Shown here one piece after another: positions 9,256 through 16,998 of a stretch of DNA of 64,000 bases (position 1 is its first letter; each line of letters starts with the position of its first letter). The notes beneath the pieces are model-generated. The model searched no databases, was not told where the DNA came from, and saw nothing but the letters and a program-made list of their open reading frames with translations. A program made the translations under genes and the position numbers. Source of the DNA: Clostridia bacterium (GTDB lineage: Bacteria; Bacillota; Clostridia; Oscillospirales; CAG-272); the NCBI GenBank assembly GCA_017453305.1, contig JAFTKJ010000020.1, forward strand, positions 1 through 64,000. The letters are read 5' to 3'.

Positions 9256-10283
9256 AATTTTTCTCCATCACCGTTCTCCTCGGGCGTTGTCTCGGGGGTG
9301 GATTCCGCACTTGCGTCGGCATCCGCATCTCCTTGGCTGTCGCTTTGTGAGACGGCGTTCAAATCAATAGAATCGGGCTCCTCCAGGATGCGCTCCTTGG
9401 AAACAAACCCGTTTTTGTCAAAGGTGTAAGCGTAGTTTTTAAAGTAGACCGTTTCCACAAACGAGGAGTTCAGCTCCCCATCGTGCGAGGTCTCGGTGCG
9501 AAAATCGATGGATTCCTGCAAAAGGAGCAGGCGGGCTTCGCGCGCGGCTTCAATCTTGTTTCTTACGCTTTCAATCATAATCAAGCAGTAGATGATTGCC
9601 AGCACGGTAAGAATGCCCGAAAAAGACTGTAGGAACATAACAAACACACCCACGTAGGGAATTCTTTGCCCGGTGTATTTGCCAAGTACGTCCGAAAACA
9701 AGGGATTGTATTCGTCGTCCGCGTTGTTGGAGTCACCGCGGGTCACGTAGCGCAAGCCCTCGGCGGTGCTTTTAAAGCCGACGATGCGGTGGATGATGTT
9801 CACGCCCTCATCGTTTACAAAGGCGATGACGTCATACATCTGTAGATCCGCAGGGGAGTCTGCTTTTTCCAGCACGATCATATCATAGGTATCAAATTGG
9901 TTGTTGTAATTTGCGAGGTAGGGGTTTGCTTCATTTTTTTCGCTCATCGAGCCGGAAGCAACGGCAATGACACCGTAGCCGTTGATCATTGCCAAGCCGT
10001 TTGCAACTCTGTTGTATACGGAAACAAGAAGAGAAGGAACCAAGAGCGCCAATGCGATCCCAAAAAGGATTTTTTTGATTACGCTCAGGATCCTTCTGTA
10101 TCTTTTGGTGTTCTGAATATTCGATAGGATCGTTTCGTCGATGAGCTCGACGTCACATTTGCCCGATTCATACTCCGCAACAGCGGAGTTGGCGTAGGTG
10201 CGATACATAATTGTAAAAATTGTAGCAAAGCTTGCTACGCCAACTCCGGTTACGATCGGTGCAATCAAATCAACCGGATTCAT
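9252..10283 (-). CDS. ER-type (SipW-like) signal peptidase I
   Basis: A 343-aa S26 family signal peptidase. SGSMS carries the catalytic serine (Ser112), and the general base is a histidine (His165 in NIIHRIVG), not the lysine of ordinary bacterial type I enzymes. RGDSNNADD (~182-190) is the third conserved box. Membrane segments lie at about 5-27, 71-92 and 212-236. A longer than usual cytoplasmic tail rich in Asp, Ser and Glu (last ~60 residues) follows. In Bacillus, SipW processes TasA and TapA. Here the four upstream proteins carry matching leaders, and the nearest ends only 15 bases away, so they are the expected substrates. Confidence 0.88.
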   Translation of the reverse strand: MNPVDLIAPIVTGVGVASFATIFTIMYRTYANSAVAEYESGKCDVELIDETILSNIQNTKRYRRILSVIKKILFGIALALLVPSLLVSVYNRVANGLAMINGYGVIAVASGSMSEKNEANPYLANYNNQFDTYDMIVLEKADSPADLQMYDVIAFVNDEGVNIIHRIVGFKSTAEGLRYVTRGDSNNADDEYNPLFSDVLGKYTGQRIPYVGVFVMFLQSFSGILTVLAIIYCLIMIESVRNKIEAAREARLLLLQESIDFRTETSHDGELNSSFVETVYFKNYAYTFDKNGFVSKERILEEPDSIDLNAVSQSDSQGDADADASAESTPETTPEENGDGEKL

Positions 10284-10298
10284 AGGTTAAGCACCGAG

Positions 10299-11144
10299 TT
10301 AAGCGACTTCAGCGTTGATGATAACATAGTAGGGCTGCAGTTTGTATTCGGCTTTCGCGTATTCAACAGCCTTTTCTTCCTCGGATTTTGCTTCAAACTC
10401 AGCGTTGTAGGTGATTCCGTGCAAGGTTGCTTTAAACTCATTCAAGGTAGCCTTAACGGTCTCAAAAGGAACTTCCTTACCAGTGGCGTCAGTATCGTAG
10501 TAGATACCGGGATTGTCATTGCCGAATTTGTTACCCCAGTTGAACTTCAAAGTCAGTTCACACTGCATGGTCTTAACACCTGCGTCTTCGGTTACTGTGT
10601 AGGAGAAGTAGTCGTCAACATCAACTGTTCCTGCAGCCTTGTTTGCACCAATGTTGTAGGTGTATACGTAGTAGTTTTTGCCTTCTACCTGCTTGGTGTC
10701 AACGGTATCCTTTTTTACAAATTCAGCGGGGATAGAAATAAAACCTGCTTCAATTGCATTGTGAACGGTTTCGGGGATCTTGAATTCCACGAACAAATCA
10801 CCAACGATTTGGTAGTTAGAAACCTGCCAAGAAATGGTGATATCCATATTCTCAAAGTTAGAACCGTCGTTACGTACACGACCTGCGGCGTCGCCTTCTT
10901 GAGGCTCGAATACGAAGTTCTTAATGTCGTCAGCGAAAGTAATTGCGGAAATTTCAATGCTGGATTCTTGCACAGCACCAACCTGTACTTCACCTTCACC
11001 CTGCACCTGAGCGTCTTTGGAGAGCACCCAAGCGGCGAAACCGGTAGCGACGAGAGCGAGGGACATAAAGATGGACGCGCCGAACATAATCAACTTACGG
11101 CGGTAGGATTTTCTGGTCAAGCGTTCAAGCTTTCTTTCAAACAT
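10299..11144 (-). CDS. SipW-dependent exported protein, TasA-like
   Basis: A 281-aa exported protein. A basic N-terminus (KRK-rich, 4-17) and hydrophobic stretch end in GFAAW (35-39), the pattern of SipW-type leaders in TasA/camelysin-like proteins. The mature part is strand-rich with few cysteines and has long Tyr/Val/Thr segments, consistent with a compact beta-domain able to polymerise. A clean AAGGAGG lies before the ATG at 11144. It is immediately upstream of the signal peptidase gene. Probably a fibre or surface-layer subunit; polymerisation is inferred from family behaviour only. Confidence 0.75.
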   Translation of the reverse strand: MFERKLERLTRKSYRRKLIMFGASIFMSLALVATGFAAWVLSKDAQVQGEGEVQVGAVQESSIEISAITFADDIKNFVFEPQEGDAAGRVRNDGSNFENMDITISWQVSNYQIVGDLFVEFKIPETVHNAIEAGFISIPAEFVKKDTVDTKQVEGKNYYVYTYNIGANKAAGTVDVDDYFSYTVTEDAGVKTMQCELTLKFNWGNKFGNDNPGIYYDTDATGKEVPFETVKATLNEFKATLHGITYNAEFEAKSEEEKAVEYAKAEYKLQPYYVIINAEVA

Positions 11145-11174
11145 GTTTCAATTCCTCCTTTGTTGGGGGTGAGA

Positions 11175-11930
11175 TTAGGTAGCACTTCCACCCTTAACGG
11201 TGGTGCTGATGGTAAATTTGAATTCCTTTGCACCAGTTCCAAGCTTGGAAAGTGCAGTCAAATCTGTAGCAGCTGCCGATGCAAGATCGGTAGTGTATGT
11301 TTGACTGTTGTAATAGGTGTAGGGGTTTACGTTAGTATTTTCACCGTCGGTATATGCCCAAACGAATTGGAGACCAACCTTGATCTTCATAGTTGCGTTG
11401 GCTTGAGCGGGAACGGTGATTACCGTCTTGTAGTCGGTCGTGTCAAAGGTGATGCCGGTAACATCAGTATAATCTGTGCTGTTGCCCAAAGCATAGGATG
11501 CAGTAAGAACAGGAGTACCGAGAACACCTTCCGTGATGGCTGCTGCAAAGTTGGCCATAATAGAACTCATATCGAATTCAATGTTAATGCTATCGAGCAA
11601 AACATCCAAATTAGGAGTGGTTTCGGTTACGGTAGTAGTAAAGGAGAGCTCGGTTTGCAAAACCTGTGGTTGAACCGTGTTAGAGGGGATCAGCCATTTG
11701 GTAATGGTTGTATCGCTGGGAGTACCAAAAACAATTGCGGAGTTTGTAATTGCAAAATCAGAGAACGTAACGTGCTTTTCTTCTACGGTGTAGACGGTAA
11801 AATCACCTTCTTTAAACTGTTCATTAGGGGTTTGAACAATCCACCAAGAAGCGAAGCCCATAGAGACGAGGGCGACGCAGGAGAGGAGGGAGGCAATTTT
11901 CATGCCGAGGGAGAATTTCATTTTTTTCAT
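11175..11930 (-). CDS. SipW-dependent exported protein, TasA-like
   Basis: A 251-aa exported protein with the leader MKKMKFSLGMKIASLL... and the processing-site motif GFASW at 25-29, matching its neighbours. I start it at the ATG at 11930, which has AGAAAGGA upstream; an in-frame start 19 codons earlier has no ribosome binding site. The mature domain is Thr/Val/Ile-rich and strand-like, with sequence resembling the 281- and 230-aa proteins only at the leader. It ends 30 bases before the 281-aa gene. Likely a second pilin-like or matrix subunit. Confidence 0.75.
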   Translation of the reverse strand: MKKMKFSLGMKIASLLSCVALVSMGFASWWIVQTPNEQFKEGDFTVYTVEEKHVTFSDFAITNSAIVFGTPSDTTITKWLIPSNTVQPQVLQTELSFTTTVTETTPNLDVLLDSINIEFDMSSIMANFAAAITEGVLGTPVLTASYALGNSTDYTDVTGITFDTTDYKTVITVPAQANATMKIKVGLQFVWAYTDGENTNVNPYTYYNSQTYTTDLASAAATDLTALSKLGTGAKEFKFTISTTVKGGSAT

Positions 11931-12345
11931 GATAAAAATCCTTTCTAAAATAAGAATGAGGGTTGGAGCCGCGCGAGCGGCTGACATGCGGGGGGACGTC
12001 GAGCGTAGGAGCGCATCACCTCTTTTTGTTAAAATGGAAAAATGATAAAATCAGTAACAAAACGATGTATGATGAGCGGCGACGGCACCCAAACGGGTGC
12101 ACCGCGTAATAAGAATGAAAGCAGAGTCAAAAAATGGAGGGACACATGGGCGACGTTACAGTACAGGGGGGCAAACGTTGTAGTACAGGGGGGAAAATGG
12201 GAACCGCGAGACGAATTCGCGAGACAAAAGCGTTGTAATAAAGGAGAGAGGGGATCGCGGAAGCGACTTTTCATGTGGGAGCGGCTTTTTGCCGCTTCCA
12301 CATGAGGTGAACTGCTTGATTGAGAGTAGGTAATGTAAAAACCGA
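11931..12345. other. 415-nt intergenic gap inside the gene train
   Basis: This is the only large gap in the 166-16569 train. It holds a 14-bp hairpin (12272-12304), a small GCACCC/GGGTGC hairpin at about 12085-12100, and a direct repeat of TACAGGGGGG at about 12165 and 12191. Short ORFs on both strands have no ribosome binding sites and read as low-complexity. I find no good sigma-A promoter. The gap may serve differential expression of the upstream 1164-aa gene and the downstream subunits by RNA folding or processing. Confidence 0.5.
12272..12304. repeat. 14-bp inverted repeat downstream of 1164-aa gene
   Basis: Arms CATGTGGGAGCGGC (12272-12285) and GCCGCTTCCACATG (12291-12304) pair along 14 positions with one wobble, around a 5-nt loop. 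It lies 42 nt past the end of the minus-strand 1164-aa gene. No U-run follows on the minus strand, so it may be a 3'-end stabiliser or attenuator, not a classical terminator. Confidence 0.6.
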
Positions 12346-15300
12346 TTAACCGTGACCTCCAGTAATTTTGAGATCGGTTGTTAATACACCATTAAATATT
12401 GTACCAGTTGCAGTTGTAGCAGTTGCCGAGAGAGTTGATGTTCCACCGGTTAATTGGACAGTACAATCACTACCTAACCAGTTATCAGAACCCGTGACAG
12501 AAGCATCAATTTGTACATTGTCTGTGGGAAGGACATAGATTGTACCCAATGTTCCGCTTGTGCTTCTGTTAGCTTCATAAGAGGCTGCAGCCGAAGAAGA
12601 GCCATTGAGATAAATACTTAAGCTCCAACTACAAGACTTGGTAAAATCAGAGGAATGCAATGCATTGGCTGTAATGGTGATACTATATTTCGTTTGCCAA
12701 TCCGGTTTAACTGTAACAGTCGAGCCGTCGGTAGCATCGGAGGCAACTGTAACAACATTGTTCGAAACGGATGCGCTTCCCTCCACCTTCCACTCCTTCG
12801 TGGTCAGGAAATACAGATTGTGATCCAATGCATTGTTGCCATCGTCAAGGTACTGATAGTTATTAAACGATGTAATGTTGCAGGTATCACCGGGTTTGAG
12901 GTAAATGCTTTCTATACCGCCGTTCACAACCTTGTCTGCAAGTGTGGTCATCAGCTTGCTGTTGTCTGCTGCATTAAACGTTACGGTTACCTTTGTACCC
13001 CAAACAGCGTACAATGTGTATACGTTTTCGTTGTCTGCATCGGTTCCTGTGGGTGTCAGGTCATCAAGCTTGATTGCGCTGTTTACACTTCCATCGGTGG
13101 TTGTTGCCCAACCCTTGAAGTAATACTGTACGCCCGTTTCATCATCGATGTTCGATGCGGTAGGCAAGCCTGTCAGAAGAACGCCCATAGGCGCATCAAT
13201 GCTGGTAACGTCGAAAATGCCACTGGTGGATTCAAGATCAGAATTGTTAATGCTTAAGTTAACGGTATAAGTCTTGACTTCCTCCCACTTTGCGTATACG
13301 TTGATGGTTCCGGTCTTTCCTGCGAACCATTCTGCACTGACCGCTGTTGTGAGTGCTTCATCCACAAACCAACCAGCAAGTGTATGCTGACTCTTCGTGG
13401 AAGTTGCATTTTTGATCTTGTTCAAATCGGTTTCGCTAATTCCGCTATCGGTAATCTCAACCTTAACGGAGGTTACTGCAGAACCGCCGTTTGTGTTAAA
13501 TACGATTGTTGACAGTTCATTCCATTTTGCATAGAGTGTTGTGTCATATTTAACAGACGCGGCGCTGTAGGGAGTAGTTCCGTTGGAATCAAGATACCAT
13601 CCTGCGAATTTGTATCCTTCTCTTTGCGGTTCGGTTGCTGTATTGAGGGCAGCCTCGTCTGTAATTCCGGAATTAATATCAGCAGGAACGGTAACGCTTG
13701 CCGTTCCACCCGTGCCTCCGTTCGCATTCAAAGTAAGAGTAATGGTGGCTTTAAACCAACCGTACGTTCCATCACTGCGTTGTACTGCGCGATAGGTTCC
13801 GGTGGTTGTGTAATCCGTGCTTGCGTCTCTGTCGCTTGCTAATTTCAAAGAGTTTGTGGTTTGTGAATAGTATACAGTATCGCTTTTTACGCTAGCAAGG
13901 TCGTATGATGTGCTGTGAACCGCCCCCGTTGAGTTGGGGAGCAAATCGTAATCGCTGGCACTGGTTCCTGCGGTGATTTGTAGTTTTCCACCACTTGTGC
14001 TGGGAGTAATTCTACCCGCCAAAGTATGCGCGATCAGCGTGCCTTGCACGTCAATATTGGCTGCTGACAAGCCGGAGGGAAAACTACCGTAAGCACCGCG
14101 ACCGGGGGAAGGGTTGCTTTCATATATCAAAATCTTATTGGCTTTGAGGGTAGCTCCCGAATATACTGTGATGTTAGAACCGGGGAGTAGTTTTATATCC
14201 TGCGATTCCATATTTAATGTTCCGCTACGAACACCTATGTTGTAGAAATACGCAAGAGGCAAAAATTTTCCCGCAGTCGATAGGGTTATCTCTTCGGGGA
14301 GGTCGCGAATGAACAAACCGCCTATGCCACTTATTAAACTACCGAACATATCGCTGACTTTGAGCGTCAACGAAAGGGCATGGATGGTGGTATCTCCATA
14401 AAAATCCCAATTCAGTTTGCCAAATTTGCCATCCTTAATAGCAGAGCTACTGCTATCATAGAATACTTCCATGCGAGAACCGCTGGGCAATTCTATAAAT
14501 GCTGTGTTGCCACCGATGACGGTTGGTGTCTCTACGACCTCAGTTTCTGAGGACGGCATATATACTGTCACCCTTGCCGTAGCAATCGTGCCCCCGTAAA
14601 CGGTATAACGTCCGCAAATGTTGGGCAGCACAAAGCGAACAATAGGGCTGTTGCAAAAATCTTTTTCTGCTTGATAACCATTACGCATCGCCAGCGTTAC
14701 GCTGCCGCTACGCCAATCGTAATACACAAAGGGTATTAACAAGTTAGAGCCACTGCTGAATTTTAAATCGGTGTAGGCATCGCAACCGTCTATAAAGCCG
14801 AAGACCGTTACAGTGCTACCGCTCATTGCCGTGAGAGATCCACCGCTACCAATCGTCAATTTGCCGTGATAGCTGTATGTTTGGCCTGTAATTTGATTGT
14901 TGACGCCCGAGAACTGCTTGCCGGAAATAGTCAGTTTGCCGGAAAGGTTTAAGGTCGAGGCTACTGTGACGATGTTGGTGCAATATTTGGTGGGGTTGAG
15001 ATATGCATTTTCATTTGTGGTTTCGTTGGCGGTGATATACGCTGCATCGGTGGTTCCATCAACATTATCGGGGTCAACATATTGGTGGACGATGTCGGTA
15101 TCATCAGCCGTAGTGCTTCCCCACGGAATGAGGAGAGTAACGTTGCTGTTAATGGTAGTGGTGGTGCTGATGGTTTTTGCAGTTGCTTTCCTGCCTGTTT
15201 CCAATGCGTAAAAATCAGTTGAGTCATTAATTCCGTTCGAATCGGTATCACTATATGAGGGAAGAACAACAACTGTAGTAGCAGATGTTGCCGCATTTGC

Positions 15301-15840
15301 TGCTGTAAGTGCACCGTCAATGCTAGCGTAATAAGTGCTTCCGACTTTTGCTACGGTATTTAATGTGGGGAAGGTTACAGATACGTTTGAAACCTCGTAG
15401 TCATCGGATAACGCAAATGCGAATGCACCGGCTAAACCAAGTGCGGTTTTGTCTAATACAAATTTTGCGGAACCGGTTTTTGTTCCCAAAGCGATGGTGG
15501 CAGAAGTTCCGCTTGCCATTCTTATAATTTCATCAAAGGTCTGATATACACCGTCTCCATCGGTGTCGAATTTCCACGTACCGGGAATTGTTGCGTTGAT
15601 CTGCTCACCAACAATACTGTATTCAACTTTGGCATTGTCGGGCGTAATGTAGCTTTCTCCAAAGTAGATACTTGTACCACCGGTTGTAGAATAGGTGAGG
15701 GTCAAATTATCCAACTGGGTTAGCGCTCCCAGGGTATCCTCAATCTCACTTAAGATCAACCAAGTCGATCCTCCCGCCGCCGTGAGCATTAGCGTTAGCA
15801 AAATGGCGGCGATGATAATTGTCATTTTATATTTTTTCAC
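12346..15840 (-). CDS. giant SipW-type exported protein with InlB repeats
   Basis: A 1164-aa exported protein. A short basic leader and hydrophobic stretch end in GGSTW (23-27), a variant of the GFAxW motif of its neighbours. Residues ~30-700 are Thr/Ser/Asn/Gly-rich and contain an N-terminal acidic domain and beta-helix-like strand repeats. At about 710-960 there are three Listeria-Bacteroides (InlB B) repeats, seen as EGYKFAGWY...TLYAKW, HTLAGWF...NVYAKW and FKGWAT...TLYAVW. There is no LPxTG, cell-wall binding or transmembrane C-terminus, so retention would depend on the leader or on the other subunits. The start is GTG (15838-15840) with AAGGAGG 8 nt upstream; the ATG two bases earlier reads straight into TGA. 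Likely a large adhesin or matrix protein. Confidence 0.8.
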   Translation of the reverse strand: MKKYKMTIIIAAILLTLMLTAAGGSTWLILSEIEDTLGALTQLDNLTLTYSTTGGTSIYFGESYITPDNAKVEYSIVGEQINATIPGTWKFDTDGDGVYQTFDEIIRMASGTSATIALGTKTGSAKFVLDKTALGLAGAFAFALSDDYEVSNVSVTFPTLNTVAKVGSTYYASIDGALTAANAATSATTVVVLPSYSDTDSNGINDSTDFYALETGRKATAKTISTTTTINSNVTLLIPWGSTTADDTDIVHQYVDPDNVDGTTDAAYITANETTNENAYLNPTKYCTNIVTVASTLNLSGKLTISGKQFSGVNNQITGQTYSYHGKLTIGSGGSLTAMSGSTVTVFGFIDGCDAYTDLKFSSGSNLLIPFVYYDWRSGSVTLAMRNGYQAEKDFCNSPIVRFVLPNICGRYTVYGGTIATARVTVYMPSSETEVVETPTVIGGNTAFIELPSGSRMEVFYDSSSSAIKDGKFGKLNWDFYGDTTIHALSLTLKVSDMFGSLISGIGGLFIRDLPEEITLSTAGKFLPLAYFYNIGVRSGTLNMESQDIKLLPGSNITVYSGATLKANKILIYESNPSPGRGAYGSFPSGLSAANIDVQGTLIAHTLAGRITPSTSGGKLQITAGTSASDYDLLPNSTGAVHSTSYDLASVKSDTVYYSQTTNSLKLASDRDASTDYTTTGTYRAVQRSDGTYGWFKATITLTLNANGGTGGTASVTVPADINSGITDEAALNTATEPQREGYKFAGWYLDSNGTTPYSAASVKYDTTLYAKWNELSTIVFNTNGGSAVTSVKVEITDSGISETDLNKIKNATSTKSQHTLAGWFVDEALTTAVSAEWFAGKTGTINVYAKWEEVKTYTVNLSINNSDLESTSGIFDVTSIDAPMGVLLTGLPTASNIDDETGVQYYFKGWATTTDGSVNSAIKLDDLTPTGTDADNENVYTLYAVWGTKVTVTFNAADNSKLMTTLADKVVNGGIESIYLKPGDTCNITSFNNYQYLDDGNNALDHNLYFLTTKEWKVEGSASVSNNVVTVASDATDGSTVTVKPDWQTKYSITITANALHSSDFTKSCSWSLSIYLNGSSSAAASYEANRSTSGTLGTIYVLPTDNVQIDASVTGSDNWLGSDCTVQLTGGTSTLSATATTATGTIFNGVLTTDLKITGGHG

Positions 15841-15876
15841 ATGTTTTACCTCCTTATGAGGTGGTAAGAGAATGCC

Positions 15877-16569
15877 TTATACGGCGATATCTCTTACAAT
15901 GGTCTTAATGGAAATTTGAGTATCTACAAGATAACCAAAAATTTCCTCCAAGGTTTTATCTTTGGTTTCGGTTACGTTAAAATCAATAGATACGGTAAAT
16001 GATCCCGGCGTTGGGACGTCCTTGTTGCTCTCGTAATTTAAATTGATTTTTGGAATGACTGTAACACCGGTGGAGCTTTTTTGGCAACCGGTTGAAATCA
16101 AAGTGAAAACAGGGCTTTCATTCTCACTGCTCGATGCAGTAACAGTACAGTATTCTAAGAAATTCTCCTTGCCCGAAGCCGGTGTAAAGGTAATTTCAAA
16201 TTCTAACTGCATCCCTCCGGCTGTAGAGAACGGAGAGTATTCACTGCTGTAGCAGGCAGGGTTTATCGTGACGGGAATTTCAATGCTTCCCTTATCTCGC
16301 GTTAATATGGGAGTTCCACCTAATTGTACCTTTCCATCGGTGATTGTAACATCTTCTACAAATCCTTTTGAGGTGTAATCAAAGTATGTTACCTCCCCCA
16401 ATTCTACGTATTCATCAGACTTAATAACAGGATAAGCCTGAAGCTGTAGGTTTTGTGTGATGGGGGACGGAAGGGCTCCCAGAGTATACCACGTTGCAAA
16501 GCCCGTGCTGAACAGCAGCACGCTTGATGCCAGCGCGAGGATGATTGCGATTGGGCGGATTCTTTTCAT
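15877..16569 (-). CDS. SipW-dependent exported protein, first gene of train
   Basis: A 230-aa exported protein with the leader MKRIRPIAIILAL... and motif GFATW at 23-27. The mature region is strand-rich and carries a Cys pair (about 145 and 164), unlike the other subunits. I use the ATG at 16569 preceded by GGGAGGTG; an in-frame ATG 26 codons upstream lies within the leader RNA and has no ribosome binding site. It heads the minus-strand train and ends 36 bases before the 1164-aa gene. It could be the minor or initiating subunit, as TapA is for TasA; that role is an analogy. Confidence 0.75.
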   Translation of the reverse strand: MKRIRPIAIILALASSVLLFSTGFATWYTLGALPSPITQNLQLQAYPVIKSDEYVELGEVTYFDYTSKGFVEDVTITDGKVQLGGTPILTRDKGSIEIPVTINPACYSSEYSPFSTAGGMQLEFEITFTPASGKENFLEYCTVTASSSENESPVFTLISTGCQKSSTGVTVIPKINLNYESNKDVPTPGSFTVSIDFNVTETKDKTLEEIFGYLVDTQISIKTIVRDIAV

Positions 16570-16626
16570 CCCACACCTCCCTTCAAGAGCGGACGAATCC
16601 ATTGCCATCAGGCAATTCTTGCGCAC

Positions 16627-16655
16627 ATTATACCACTTTTTCGACAATAAATCAA
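16627..16655 (-). promoter_or_regulatory. sigma-A promoter of the SipW/McrB gene train
   Basis: Minus-strand TTGATT (16650-16655), 17-nt spacer, TATAAT (16627-16632). The leader to the ATG at 16569 is about 50 nt and contains a small TTGCC-TGAT-GGCAA hairpin. It is the only strong promoter I find for the whole train. Confidence 0.75.
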
Positions 16656-16936
16656 CCCCCTTTCGTGATTTTGATCAATTCCAACGAAATACGCCGCGTG
16701 AAATAAAGCATTTTTGTCACATCACACAAAGAAAATTTCTTGTTTTTTCCATTTATGGTTGATTCTGTGTCAGTATATGCAAAATTCCGCTTTTTTGCAA
16801 GTCTGAATTTCTCCTCAAATCCTCTGCGTCAGCTATATTATATAAGGAAGAAAAGGCAATATTTGGAAGAACTGTAAAACGCTTTTTTGAACTTCCTGAA
16901 ACTGTCAAAAAAGCTTGAAATTTTTGATAGAATCGA

Positions 16937-16965
16937 TTTACATTTTTGACTTTCTGTGATATAAT
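16937..16965 (+). promoter_or_regulatory. sigma-A promoter for the M14 peptidase gene
   Basis: TTTACA (16937-16942), 17-nt spacer, TATAAT (16960-16965), about 33 nt before the ATG at 16999. It is divergent to the promoter at 16627-16655. The AT-rich stretch between the two (16656-16936) shows no gene. Confidence 0.75.
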
Positions 16966-16998
16966 GTTTGTACAGAATTTGTGCTTGGGAGGTTTTTT

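Noticed and set aside
7525..9429. 634-aa open frame on the plus strand opposite the McrB-like and signal peptidase genes
   Set aside because: It is the mirror of strongly conserved AAA+ and S26 motifs on the minus strand, has no ribosome binding site and reads as low-meaning sequence.
10419..11948. 509-aa open frame on the plus strand opposite the two TasA-like genes
   Set aside because: The minus-strand genes have leaders and AAGGAGG sites; the plus frame has neither and spans two genes and their gap.
12042..12305. 87-aa plus-strand frame in the gap of the gene train
   Set aside because: No ribosome binding site, and the sequence is made of direct repeats and the hairpin arm.
16570..16647. 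26-codon longer start for the 230-aa exported protein
   Set aside because: It would place a hydrophilic stretch before the signal peptide and starts close to the -10, without a ribosome binding site.
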